A stretch of DNA of 64,000 nt from Anisus vortex (lineage: Eukaryota > Mollusca > Gastropoda > Planorbidae): assembly GCA_949126835.1 (NCBI GenBank), contig OX421496.1:22275844-22339843 (forward strand), written 5' to 3'. Shown piece after piece: positions 35,101 through 54,482 of this stretch (positions are counted from its first letter, which is position 1; every line of letters begins with the position of its first letter). Under the pieces are notes generated by a model. It was not told the DNA's origin. It made no database searches and saw nothing but the letters and a program-made list of their open reading frames with translations. The position numbers and the translations under genes were made by a program.

Positions 35101-38100
35101 AACGAATCATTTGAAAAACTTTGTTATCGACACGGGTATGGCGATCCGAGCATATTTTCCCAATACTACGTAGAAAGCTTTGATTCATATTAAAAGTACT
35201 TAGAAAGATCAGAATAAACACAACACACAATAGGAATAGTGTGTCGTCAGAAATGTTTGTAAACACCGGTTTACTGGAGCGGAACGGGTAAACATTCAGA
35301 CCAGTTGAGACCAATTTTATGAAAAAGCTTAGTCCTGTTTTACAGTATTAATAGATTAATTAGAAGGTAAATTAAGTCATTACTCATTAGACTTATCCAG
35401 AAACACTAAAAAACCAAACACTAAGTAGGCCTTTGTAGGATATCATTCCAGTGTGCTAACACGGTTAGTTGTTATATAATGGAGGCCTATACCTTATGTA
35501 CCCTGGTTTAGTTATGTTCATGTGGCGCCCGCGACATAAAAATAAACTGCGTATTAAGTATCAGCACTGCTTATAAAAATATTCTAGGTAAAGCCAGTGT
35601 TGGACCAAGGTAACGCTCACGTGACAGTTGCTCATTGCTTCATATGTTATGGGGCGCTATCAAGAATCAAGGGTATTCCAAACTACGAGATAATTGACTT
35701 GCAAATAATATAATATTTGTTTCAATGTGTTGTTTTTCAAATAAGCGAGAGATACTACTTTGTCAGATCTCTGGAGAGGGTTGAGGAGTCACTTATTTGT
35801 TTCTAGAATCATAGGCTACCCAATAATCTAAGCCAGGGGTCGGGAACCTCTTGCCAACAGTGTGCCAAAGTAGGATTTCTAAATCATTCTGCGTGCCAAC
35901 AGCCTAAAAGTCTACCTGTTCTATTAAGCTTATACTTTAAAAAAAATATTTGATAGGACAATTAATTTAACTCCGCAGCAAGACCAAGGCCAAAAGCAAA
36001 GGAGATTTATAGAGAAAATAGTTAAAGCTTTTTATATCTAATAAAAACATTAACGTTTTTGTGATTATCACCCTTTTTATTTCATTTATATAAAATACAA
36101 TGTTTTATTAGTCTACTTAACTTTCACATTTATGGTAGGCCTAATCATTGTTTAAACATTATTTTGGTACTCAGGATGAAGATCTGACACTTACTAATGT
36201 TAATTATATTGTGATCTCAGTTTACTGAGATTGATTGAGACGTCCTTTAAATTTAAAGCTATAATGCACGGCCATAGTAATTCCGTTAAGTGGAATAGAT
36301 ACGTTGTAATCAGATCAACTGTGTACTTAATGTTATGTTTGAAAATATACATATAAATTCTTTAGTCATAAAATATTTAATAAATGTTCAAATACTTTAA
36401 AAAGTCTGTTCATTTCAAAATTATAGGCCTACATTGTAAGCCATTTATTATTTTATAAAAGAAATAAAAAGGAACATACTAAAATTATGAGCGCAAATAA
36501 AATGCTTAAATTATCTCCCTTTAATTTAAGAAAAATTGTTTCCACATTTGATTCAATAGTGATGCCAAACAAGTTATGTTTTGTAATGCAAACAATATTA
36601 CTAAATTATTTTTATTTCTTTATAATTGTAAGTTGAACCAAAAGTTGAAAGTAGAAGCGCCTGCCTATCAGTTGAGAAAGGCAGATGACTTTCCTAAGTT
36701 AAGCAGCTTCCTTTCAGATTTTTGTCTGCAAAAGGGCACATTTGGATGCAAATTTTTGAAAAGTTTTTGAAAGTCTAGCCTTTGGTTAGAAAACTCCGCT
36801 TTGAGTACTTCGATTTCGATGTATTTTGAAAAAGCCATAACTATCTATCTAAATATATGCGTTAATAAAGGGATGTACTTGTAGCCTAGTTAAATGTTTT
36901 GAAATTGATTTCTCGGAAAGACATATGTCCAGTTTCAAATGCAAATCCGTTCCAAACTGAAACTTGTAAACTCACTGAAATGTGTCACTATGTCATTCAG
37001 AAACATCGGCTTCAACAGTCAGTTTTCCTCATTCAGAACCAGAAAATTTTGTTGTTTTTTTCATCAATTAAAAAAAATAATCTTGGAGTTCTCTCGCATG
37101 CCATTGAAAATCGCTCTGCGTGCCGAATTTGGCACGTGTGCTTTAGGTTGCCGACTCCTGATCTAAGCTACTAATAAATAATTTCTAAATTTCTTCAGCT
37201 AAAAAAGAGACGATAATAATTTAAGAATAATCTTGATAATGCATGTGAGAAAAGAAAATCATTAGACCGGCTCTTAAGTCTAGGTCGTAAGGTCGTAAGA
37301 TGAAACGGAGTGGGTCCAATATCCCGTGCAACGCGAACCGATATCCGATAGGGAACGATTCTCTCTAGGTATCCCATAGGTACATGCACTACCCCCCCCC
37401 CCCTCCTCATTTCCCTTAGATCATCAACGTTCCTCGTATGCCCTGGACTTTCGACCAAATATCAGACCAAATATCAGACCGGGCTCGGCGACACGAGTAC
37501 TGTTGCTCCTATTCCTTCCTCGCCTGTGTAATAATCTTAGGATGCGCAACGGGGGACGTCTTCCATATGTAGGCCTACTCTTAATGGGAATGTATCGGTG
37601 TTTTACATACTTCGCCAAAGTTGAGTCCCATGGGTACAGACGTGAGTCTAGTTACCAGACTTGAACTACAATTTGTCTGAGGTGGAGATTGCTCTCTTTG
37701 TACCCCGACTTCAGCACTACTAGCCGTCAATTTCGCAACCCATGTTGATGTACATCTACCCTAGCGCCCGAGGATGCTCCCGTCTAAAGTGGCTAGATCC
37801 TGCCACTAAGGCACCAACCACTAAGTCACTAGAAAATACCGCCAGAACCACCGTTGTCCTACGTAGTGTGCAGTGATGTAGTGGAACTTGGTTGTAAAAC
37901 CCAGATGGTCACGAGCAAACCACCTAATCCTCAAGGGCTTAGTCTAGTTACCAAACTTGAACCCCGTTTCTCTTCGAGAAAGCGAGCCGAGATTACTCTC
38001 TTAAGGCTCGGAGAACGAACTCTGCTGTATCGCTCGCGAAAACACTGAGAACGTCGCCGTAAAAGTCCAGCACGAAAGATTTGCCGTTCCTGTCCACGGC

Positions 38101-41100
38101 TGTTCAAATACCAAGTGCGCGACCGTCTCTTCCGCATCCCTGCAGTTTCGACATAGTAAATCAACTAAGCCTACCAAAGCAGGCCCTCATCGAACAAAAT
38201 GTCCAGTCACCGGTCAATGCAAGTGATTGCAAATCATTTTGCGTACCGACCTAAAACTACAAGTCGAAAGTCGCCTAAGATCAATTTTTCTTTATATGAA
38301 ATGTAATTCGCCGATTGAAATTAAATAAACTACTACACATTTTATAGTAACCACTCATCTTAAAGGGAAGTGTCAGCCAACGATATTTTCTAACTTAACA
38401 TAAATTATCTGCATTATAATCATATTATTATTGCCAGTCTCAATAAAATGTTTTTCTAAGCCACTAGTCGGCAACCTAAGGAACGCGTGTCAAACTTGGC
38501 ACGCAAACGATTTTCAATGGCAGGCGAGAGACCTCCAAGGCCAAGACGTGTTTATTATTGATTAAAAAAACAACAACATTTTCCGGTTCTGAATGAGAAA
38601 AACTGACCTTTGAAGCCGATGTTTCCAAATGACATAGTGACACATTTTGTATTTACAAGGACCACTGGAATGTATTTGCATTGAAACTGGACGTGTAGGC
38701 CTACATCCCTATATTGAGGCATACATTGAGATAGATAGATAGATCTAGTTAGGCTTTTTTTTAGAAGTACATGGAAGTACTCAAAGCGGAGTTTTCTAAT
38801 TAAAGGCAAGACTTTTAAATTGATGGAATCCATTTTTCATATCACACCCAGCCTAACTGGTTTGATATCAATACAACCTTTGAAGATGTAGATCTTTTTT
38901 TTTTAAGTGGAGAGATATTGAGGATTTTAAAATGCAGCAAGTTAAATTTTAAACATTTAAATAAAAAATGCTCATTTGCGGAAAAAAAATCTAGAAGGAA
39001 GCTGCTTAGGAAAGTCGTCTGCTATTCTCAACTGCTAGGCATTCGCTCTTTGACTTTCAGCTTTTGATTCAACTTACACTTATGAACAGATTTTATCGCA
39101 AATGAAAGCTGTTTTAAGCATACAAAGAGGTCACCTACATTTGACCGCTCATTAATTGATATAGACTAGTAGGCCTACATTGCAAAGAGCTTTTCTGCTC
39201 ATCTTCTTTAGTTAAAAATAAATATGAGTAGCCTAACTCTGAAACAATTTTTTTGTATTATTAATTTAATAAATGTAATAAATATTAATATGTTAAATTG
39301 AATAAATATATCACTATATTATGTAATTTCTGTAATTATTAATGTTTAAATTATAAACGCCTTAAATTAATGCAAAAAATGTTTTTTTACAACTGTTTAA
39401 CGTACATTATTTTAATCTTCTAATAATTAAATCTTGTAATGAATGCCATAATGTTGGATTTATATAAAGCAAAAATAATTAGTCAGTAATATTTGTTATA
39501 TTACAAAACATAACTTATGTTTGACATCGCTATTAAATGAAATGTGGATATGGTGTTTTATTAAAGGGAGATAATAAACCCGTTTTATTTGAGCTAATAT
39601 TTCTCATTTGTTTCTTATTTTTTCTTTTATAAAAAAATAAAGGGCTTAAAATGTATAACTTTGAATTGATCAAACTGTAAAAATTATTTGAAAATTATAT
39701 AAATAGTATATGACTAAAGTATTTACATGTATATTTTCAAACCTTATATTAACTATCTAGTTTGTACGATTACTATGTATCCATTCCACTTAACTATAAT
39801 AGCAGTAAGGTTATCAATATCATCCGAAACATATTATGGACGTCGCTTCTCGGCCTTTTGGCTAAGTTCGATCACTCTGGCTTCCTCACACAATGTGTAG
39901 ATCTTCTCCGCCTTGTGCGATTAGATTTTTCACAACTGTGTAGGAGGTCTGAGGAGTTACCCCACCCCCCGAGCTACGGCTCTCATAACTATACGATGCC
40001 TAGTAGGCCCAAAGGAGGGGCAAGGAGATCAAACTCCGCCGCGCCTCCTACCGGAAATTAAAAAAAAAATAAAAATATTATGGACGTCTCAGTTAAACTG
40101 AGATAAAAATAGAAATAACATGAAGGTGTAAGATAATCATTTTCACTAACAAATGATAATGTTTAGACAATAATTACCATAAATGTGATCAGTTTAGTAA
40201 TAAAATATTGTTTTTGATACATGTATATAGGCCTAAATACTAATTTAAAGGATGATATTCACAAACACGTTAATTAAATATAAAACGCTTTAACGATTTT
40301 CTCTATAAATAATCTCCTTTGCTTTTGGCCTTGGTCTTACTACGGAGTTAAATTAATTGTTCTATAAAAAAAATATTTTTTTTAAAGTATAATAGAGCAG
40401 GTTAACTTTCAGGCACGTGTTGGCACGCTGAATGATTAAGAAATCCTAGTTTGACATACTGTTAGCAAAGGTTTGCCGACCCCTGTTCTAATCTACAATG
40501 ACATATTAATTACATATTGTCATATTTCGTATTACAGACGAGGTATACTCCAGAAAACTATTGATTGTCTGAGAGACATTTTAAACCGCTGCTCTGATAA
40601 CGTCACACAGAGGCAAGAACTGGATATGCTGTATAGCGTGGAGGAGTGGAAACAAGGGCAGCAACTCTTATGTGAAGATTTAAACCGTAAGTTAGGTAAA
40701 GGGAGTCTGGAGGACTTTCACACTCTTTAAGTCATTCAAGTTTAATAATATGTTTGCACTTATGTGTTTTACTTTTAATTGCCAAAATCATTGAATGTGT
40801 TTTACTTTCATTACAATTGATTCAATTATTGAATGTGCTTTACTTTTATTGTTATTATTGAATGTGCTTTACTTTTCTTTTTATTATTGAATGTGCTTTA
40901 CTTTTCTTTTTATTATTGAATGGGCTTTACTTTTCTTTTTATTATTGAATGGGCTTTACTTTTAATTGCTTCAATTATTGCATATTGAATTATCTCCCAT
41001 TTTGTTTAATCTATTCATTTTTCTTGAACATTAAATTTATTACATCATTACATTTTTTTATATTCTTCAAATAAAAAAAAGTTTTGTAAATAAATATCCC

Positions 41101-43091
41101 AAAAAGCAGCATTCATTATTCTGTCCAAAAAAAGTAGTCTTAAATTTTTACATTTCATTTTTAAAATACATTATTTGGTTAACTGGAACAAATCTTTTGG
41201 GTAAGAGCATCAATTATTTGATTGTTTTCTTTATGAATGACATTAAGATGGAAAAAATGGATTGCAAAATGGAGATCTTATGTTCTAACAGGAAAATGTT
41301 TAACTTGCAAGTGATATGAGGAAAAGGTATACAGATAAACTCATAGCTCCTGTTATGGACTGTCACTATGATGACTATTATTACGACTCGTTAAATCGGA
41401 TTCAATGAATATAGTTGTATCTTTATTAGAAGTCTCTAGATTCTGCTAATCTGTAGCCCAGGCTAGGCGTTCCTTGACTGACAGGTCTATGCAGTAATGT
41501 AGTTATATTCGGGATAATTATCTTCAACACCTTTCTCAACAATGATAGATCAAACAACTCCAGTTGTTGAATAAACAATTTTATTTAAATTGTAGACTCA
41601 ATATAAACTTTAAATAAATGCATCAACTGATGACAACATAAGAGTTTCATAGAATTTCATATAATATACAAGTATCAATATAGCGACTTCTCTCTACAAA
41701 CTTTCAAACTGAACTAACTTTAAGGAGGTAGGGACTTTACAAAGAAAACTATTATCGAAGATTCTACAGGGTCCTAATACGCATTTCAAATCACGGCTCT
41801 AATAGGATACTGCGATCCAGAATCTAATCTTCAATTTCCACGGGGTTGGACGAATTATTTTATTTAAACTGCCCTCAGAGCAGAAAGGTCAAACCTTGGA
41901 CTCTAATACGCACTTGTTAAGAGGTCAATGCCTTAGTACGTCATTCATCTATGACCGACATTCGTAACACTCCAAATACTTTTTAGAAGCGAATAACACT
42001 TTCTATATTTAAAAAAAACATTTGCATCCTAAACTTACTTATTATACACAACATAATACTCAACAATAGTTTTAGGCATTGAATTGGTATGATTTTCTAA
42101 ATCTTACTAAAAATGTATTTCTTTTTACAGTCTTCAGAAATCATTTTGAGTGTGTATCTAAGTTTGGCCCGACAATATCTCACTGCATACTGCTGAAGAC
42201 TCAAAATTTCAGGAAAGACATAACAACTGCTGGAATAATTCACCACAAAAAACTCCATGACATCACCTGCAAGTATGTTTACAAGTAGTTCTCAAACTAT
42301 GAAGTAGTCAAAAATATATATTTGTTGATTATATTCTAAAAATTTCTAAACTTCCAGTGCTACATATATAAATACACTACAATTTAGTATATTTTATATT
42401 GAATTCTAAAATATCTTTTTTGTGAAGGTATTTTCTTCACAATACAATAAGATGTACTACATGTACATATTTATTTTTTTACAACAAACTTACTAATTGC
42501 AAAAAAATTACCATAATTTATTCTTATCCATTTAATAATAATAATTTGGTATTTGTACGTTTTAAAACCATGTTGCAAATAATGTATATACCTATATACT
42601 TTTTCATTTATAACATTAGTTTTGCACTGTAGTTTAGTAAACCTTTTGATCCAATTAATTCGTTCAAAGCAATTATATTAACATAGAAGCACAAATAATA
42701 ACTAATAATTTTGCATTCATTTTATATTATGTTATCTTCAAATTAGTTCCTATATTGTTTTGATTACTTTATAATTTGTGTCCAAATTTTAATTACTTTA
42801 TCTTATGCCCTTATTGTTATTACTGTATATTTGTATATTTCATCTGGCAGCTTTGCAGAGAACATTGTGAATTGTTTAGAGCGGCCACTCGCTCGCTCCT
42901 GCCCTATTGAGGTTGTTGATACGATGGTCAGTGCCCTCCATAAGTTCCTACCCCCTGCTTGTGCCCCAGTGCCGGCCGTGGACAACACAGAAAACTCAGA
43001 GCTGCACCAAGGTCAAGACAACATTGACGACCCGTTAGAGCCAGTTGTTTTTGAAACTGTCATTGTTGAAGGTGGAGATGCAGAAAACTAA
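29155..43091 (+). CDS. Secreted 12-cysteine protein of unknown function (5 exons)
   Basis: Coding exons: 29155-29215, 31027-31165, 40538-40686, 42131-42272 and 42851-43091; 732 nt, 243 aa. All introns are GT-AG and phases join throughout. Residues 1-21 (MAKLLQEGLILAFCLFFLSY plus G) form a signal peptide. Exons 2 to 5 each encode one module with three cysteines: RCPDDYRYRVETC..ELC, DCLRDILNRC..LLC, ECVSKFGPTISHC..ITC and NCLERPLARSC..PAC. The exon junctions fall between modules, so the protein looks built by exon duplication. The tail after the last cysteine is acidic and poor in structure (NTENSELHQGQDNIDDPLEP). The spacing faintly recalls DUF19/T20D4.11-like extracellular helical proteins, but I do not recognise the family and assign no function. 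The start was chosen because the ATG precedes the signal peptide and a GTGAGT donor in phase. Intron 2 (9.4 kb) is packed with transposons. Confidence 0.8.
30590..30760 (-). repeat. Dispersed SINE-like repeat (family 2), copy 1
   Basis: This contains the blocks CTCCTTCTATAAAGAAGATT, ATTGCGTCCTAC, AATGATGTTAAG and CTGGTTTTCCTGGTTTGTTC. The same blocks occur at 50690-50805 and, inverted, at 55374-55790, with a short piece inverted at 46825-46880. The copy at 51837-51985 adds a tRNA-like head, so orientation is assigned from that copy. It lies in intron 1 of the secreted-protein gene. Confidence 0.5.
30815..30912 (+). repeat. 49-bp tandem duplication
   Basis: Two nearly identical copies starting at 30815 and 30864, each containing ACATTTTAAATTCCAACTG and ending CAAATATATGCGCTTA. 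It lies in intron 1 of the secreted-protein gene, about 110 bases before exon 2. Confidence 0.85.
31848..35318 (-). mobile_element. CR1/L2-like non-LTR retrotransposon, near-full-length ORF2
   Basis: Antisense insertion in intron 2 of the secreted-protein gene. The 3' end carries the motif AGCGCTATACAAATGTCATT followed by an ATT repeat (31848-31880 on +), a terminus common to CR1/L2-group elements. The coding part covers endonuclease through RT and the C-terminal domain. No separate ORF1 is seen upstream of 35314. No target duplication was found, as is usual for this group, so both outer borders are approximate. Confidence 0.8.
32061..35314 (-). pseudogene. ORF2 (endonuclease + reverse transcriptase) of the CR1/L2-like element, one frameshift
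   Basis: Part 1 (35314-32789, 841 aa) has an N-terminal extension with a hydrophobic stretch (LFLLCVVFILIFLSTF). The endonuclease follows (IKIMHLNAQSCGN, LLSETWF, GDVNLHF, LDWIITN, ISDHFLI), then RT (NYRPVSNLPFLSKVLERIV, LDLSAAFDTLDHEIL, GVPQGSVLGPVMF, YHFYADDTQLY near residue 800). Part 2 (32792-32061, 243 aa) continues the RT thumb and C-terminus (LKMNEEKTEIIRIG, LGVLLDPTLSFDQHI, SRIDYCNSLL, HWLPVKARIEYKV). In the frame of part 2 the expected bridging peptide (YSWSGRNGLKMNEEKTE) can be read immediately upstream. One base has therefore been gained or lost at about 32835-32850 and the join is not natural. Otherwise the copy is intact. Confidence 0.88.
35834..37160 (+). mobile_element. Non-autonomous hAT element with 8-bp target duplication
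   Basis: Flanked by exact 8-bp repeats ATCTAAGC at 35826-35833 and 37161-37168. The termini are CAGGGGTCGGGAACC and GGTTGCCGACTCCTG, imperfect inverted repeats. CAGGGG-type ends and 8-bp duplications are hallmarks of hAT transposons. The 1,327-bp interior has no transposase frame. A second copy in the opposite orientation lies 1.3 kb away in the same intron (38462-40485), and a fragment lies at 565-1827. Confidence 0.85.
37169..38453. other. Intron 2 spacer with an imperfect internal duplication
   Basis: No gene is supported. Two diverged blocks about 295 bases apart share CTAGTTACCA.ACTTGAAC and GAGATT.CTCTCTT (near 37650 and 37945). A C run lies near 37390. This spacer separates the two inverted hAT copies. 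Confidence 0.4.
38462..40485 (-). mobile_element. Non-autonomous hAT element, inverted copy, containing a nested SINE
   Basis: Same family as 35834-37160 but reversed: it begins CACTAGTCGGCAACC and ends GGTTTGCCGACCCCTG. The flanks TTCTAAGC (38454-38461) and TTCTAATC (40486-40493) match at 7 of 8 positions, a slightly decayed target duplication. It is 2,024 bp including a U2-headed SINE at about 39843-40074 that was inserted later with its own target duplication. The right end lies only 52 bases before the splice acceptor of exon 3 (40538) of the secreted-protein gene. Confidence 0.82.
39843..40074 (+). mobile_element. SINE or retrosequence with a U2 snRNA-derived head
   Basis: The first bases match the 5' end of U2 snRNA (TCGCTTCTCGGCC, TTTTGGCTAAG) for about 24 positions and then diverge (TTCGATCAC...). 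The body of about 190 bases is unlike U2 and includes CCCCACCCCCCGAGCTACGG and AAACTCCGCCGCGCCTCC. It ends in an A-rich tail. Direct repeats ATATTATGGACGTC flank it (39831-39844 and 40075-40088), showing a retrotransposed insertion. The last two bases of the left repeat overlap the U2-like start, so the duplication is 12-14 bp. It is nested in a hAT element. Either a SINE family with a U2-derived promoter/head or a one-off template-switch chimera. Confidence 0.75.
40797..40985 (+). repeat. 29-bp minisatellite
   Basis: Copies of a 29-base unit (GAATGTGCTTTACTTTTCTT followed by TTTATTATT) start at 40831, 40860, 40889, 40918 and 40947, with decayed copies on both sides. It lies in intron 3 of the secreted-protein gene, beginning about 110 bases after exon 3. 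Confidence 0.9.
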
Positions 43092-43585
43092 AATACATTT
43101 ACTGTGGAAATGTTAGGTTCAGAAATAAAACCCTCTGAGGACCTTTAAAAGAGAGGACTCAAGAAAGAATTGTTGTACCTCCATTACAAATTGTAGTTCA
43201 GTAGTCTCCAGGTTTATATGTCGGACTGTGGTTCTCTAGAAACCAGAAATATTTTTGTCCATTTATTAAAAACGTTTCAGTCAAAAGTTTAACATTATTT
43301 TTTTCACAAGTGACCCAGCAAATATATAGGCCATACTCTTCTTTCTCTCAGAGCAACTGAACACATTGATTAGAGAAAGAAAAAATATATTTATGTCAGG
43401 TGCCAACACATGACAACAACATTTTTCTATTACCACAGTTCAAGTCTCACAATGAAATTGATAAAGAAAAAATTATTTTGGTTAATGCATTGTTCTGTTG
43501 ACTCGCATTTGTTGATATTTATTTAATAAGTGCCCAAATTTTGATGATGCACTTTTATGATGCATTTTGCACACGTTCAAAATGG

Positions 43586-43591
43586 AATAAA
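43586..43591 (+). promoter_or_regulatory. Candidate polyadenylation signal of the secreted-protein gene
   Basis: AATAAA lies about 495 bases after the stop codon; an earlier one is at 43124-43129. On the - strand an AATAAA for NSUN6 lies at 43518-43523 (TTTATT on +). If the distal + site is used, the 3' UTRs of the two convergent genes overlap. Confidence 0.35.
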
Positions 43592-43629
43592 TAATTGTTT
43601 TATAAAAGAACTATGTTTTTCCATGTAAA

Positions 43630-52315
<8,686 letters not shown>

Positions 52316-54482
52316 TCGTGGTAGACCAGATGAATGGTATGTCAATGTCTAATGTATTAGCATGTCCTACAATTTAAAGGCGAAATTTTAGAAAAATAAA
52401 TACGAAAATGTAAAAGAACATTTTTTGTGCACTGGTATATATAATATCTATCTATCTATTTATCTAAAAAAGGATGAGGGTTAAACTCAGATCTGGGGGT
52501 TTACTCATACAGCAAAGATATTATAAGGTTCGAGAAGATCTCGAATTTTCTGAAATTCTCTATGTAAAAAGTGTAGAATTATTTTTTTTTACCGATCAAC
52601 ACTATACTATAGTAGTCGTCTTGTATCTAAGACTACAGGCAGGCTAAATAGGCCTATATCACAACTTACTAACTTAGTCTAATAGGCCTGGGCTATATTA
52701 TATTAAATAATATCTATTATAGGCCTATCCTATAAGACTATAAGCCTATCCTATAAGCCATAAGCCTATATTTATAATTTATATAGGCCTTTAGGCTACT
52801 TTAGCTTAGCCTATTAGGGCCTATAATAGCCTATAGCCCCTATACTATAGCCTATACTATAGCCTATAGGACTATAGGATAGGCCTATAGCTAGGTCTAG
52901 GCCTACTAAAATATGTTATAATCCCGCTTAACTACTTCTACATACAATATTTTAACGATAAAACCCCAGAACAAGTCAAACAATAGCATAGGCCTATGGG
53001 ACATAGACCTAGGCCTTTTCAGAATCAAACTGTGATGAGCTTACTTTGGCTTTTCAAGGTTCTTTTGTGACATCGAAATCGAACGATAAAAAAAATAATT
53101 AAAAGTTACGATTTCTATTGCTACAAATAATAACTTAATACAATATAGCCTACGCGTTGATACTTCAACACAAACAAAGCTTTATAAATATATAACTATG
53201 TTAAATTTTATTTGTAGCCTATGCTTAAAGACGATTTACTGATCGCTCGACGCCAATCTGTATTAACATGGTGACATGGTAACCATAGACGCATTAGGCC
53301 TAGAATGTATAATAAATGTTTTTTGGGTTAAAAACTGGTTCAAAAGGTAAAAGAAAAGTACAGTTCGCTCCCTAGCTTCTGGGTATAAAGTTTTTATGAA
53401 TTAGTTTTTTTGTAAAATGAAAAGCTAATATAATTACGCCTAAAAACCACTAGGCCCCCAGTAAAATAACAAAGGCGAAGAAGGTTTTATTGACAACTTC
53501 TGCCCCCTAGCGACTGCGCATGCGTATACATTGACCTCTTTTTTGGAATAATTAATAAAATGAAAAGGTCTATAGGCCTACCAATATTACTTAGAAATAT
53601 AGGTCATGCCATAGGCGGCCCATAAGACTTTGCGGACTTTGCAAAGTTTGCCGTTACTAGTCTTTCTTTACATGGACATTGTAATGTGACATAGTCATAG
53701 TCATAGTCTAGAGTCTAGATTCTAGGCCTACTAATAGCCTACGTAGGCATACTATAAAACTACGCCTACGCATGCCTACTATGGCTATAATATGATAATG
53801 ACCAGATCTATATTTACCGTATGGCGTCGCACATTCACATATTTTTATTTACGACTTTGACTTAGGACTTAGGCTTAACTAGGCTATTTATTATTCAGTT
53901 ATAAGGCGAAAAGTCTATGCAAGTGGTACAAATGATACAATATTTGGGCCTAAAATGTATGCCTACAATAGTCTTTATTTGAAAATTAAGTATTATCATT
54001 TTTTAATTAATAAACCCTAATTCAATGATCGTTTTAAAATTCCAAATTAATTGATTTGTGTTTTCCCCATTTTTTTTTAGTTGTCATTTCCTCCATCGTT
54101 TAGCTACGTAACAACTAGTTGGACCAATCGGATTTCGCCAACTGTACCGGCTCTATGTAAAACACGACTTAAAAGAAGGCGTGAAAGAATACGTGTAAAA
54201 TATTATTGAATCCAGAGAACTTTCGAGGAAGTACTGTACTATTTTACCTGTTACACAACAGACGTCTTTTTATATTTCTTCCAAAATACCACTTTTGAAT
54301 AAAGCAAATAACTCTTATTAACGTCTTGGAAAGTGTACAAGCCTGAAAAGTAAAATTAAAATACCAAAAAATAAAACAACCCAAAACAAATAGACTACAA
54401 CAGTCAACAGTTACAACACTGACAACAGTCAGTACTAAGAGACGCAATTCACTGCAAATCTCAGTAAATCTGATCAAGCACA
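52316..54482. other. Intergenic region between divergent NSUN6 and MANF
   Basis: No gene is seen. Very dense AGGCCTA/CCTATA repeats occupy about 52640-52920 and recur at 53560-53780. The region should hold the promoters of NSUN6 (-) and MANF (+). At 2.2 kb apart they are not a compact bidirectional promoter. Confidence 0.5.
54124..54142 (+). promoter_or_regulatory. Imperfect ER stress response element (ERSE-like) upstream of MANF
   Basis: CCAAT, nine bases, then CCAAC, about 340 bases before the MANF start codon. The consensus ERSE is CCAAT-N9-CCACG, bound by NF-Y and ATF6/XBP1. The first half and the spacing fit; the second half has two mismatches. MANF is an established unfolded-protein-response target, which is the only reason this weak match is listed. 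Confidence 0.3.

Noticed and set aside
37195..38164. Arg-rich open frames on both strands
   Set aside because: They lie in a repeat-rich spacer between two hAT copies and have no domain or codon-use signal.
39843..39880. A functional U2 snRNA gene
   Set aside because: Only the first ~24 bases match U2. The branch-point-recognition and Sm-site regions are absent, and the block is flanked by retroposition duplications and an A tail.
42079..42288. A stand-alone small ORF at exon 4 of the secreted-protein gene
   Set aside because: The first residues come from intron sequence. The conserved cysteine module begins exactly at the AG acceptor and ends at a GT donor.
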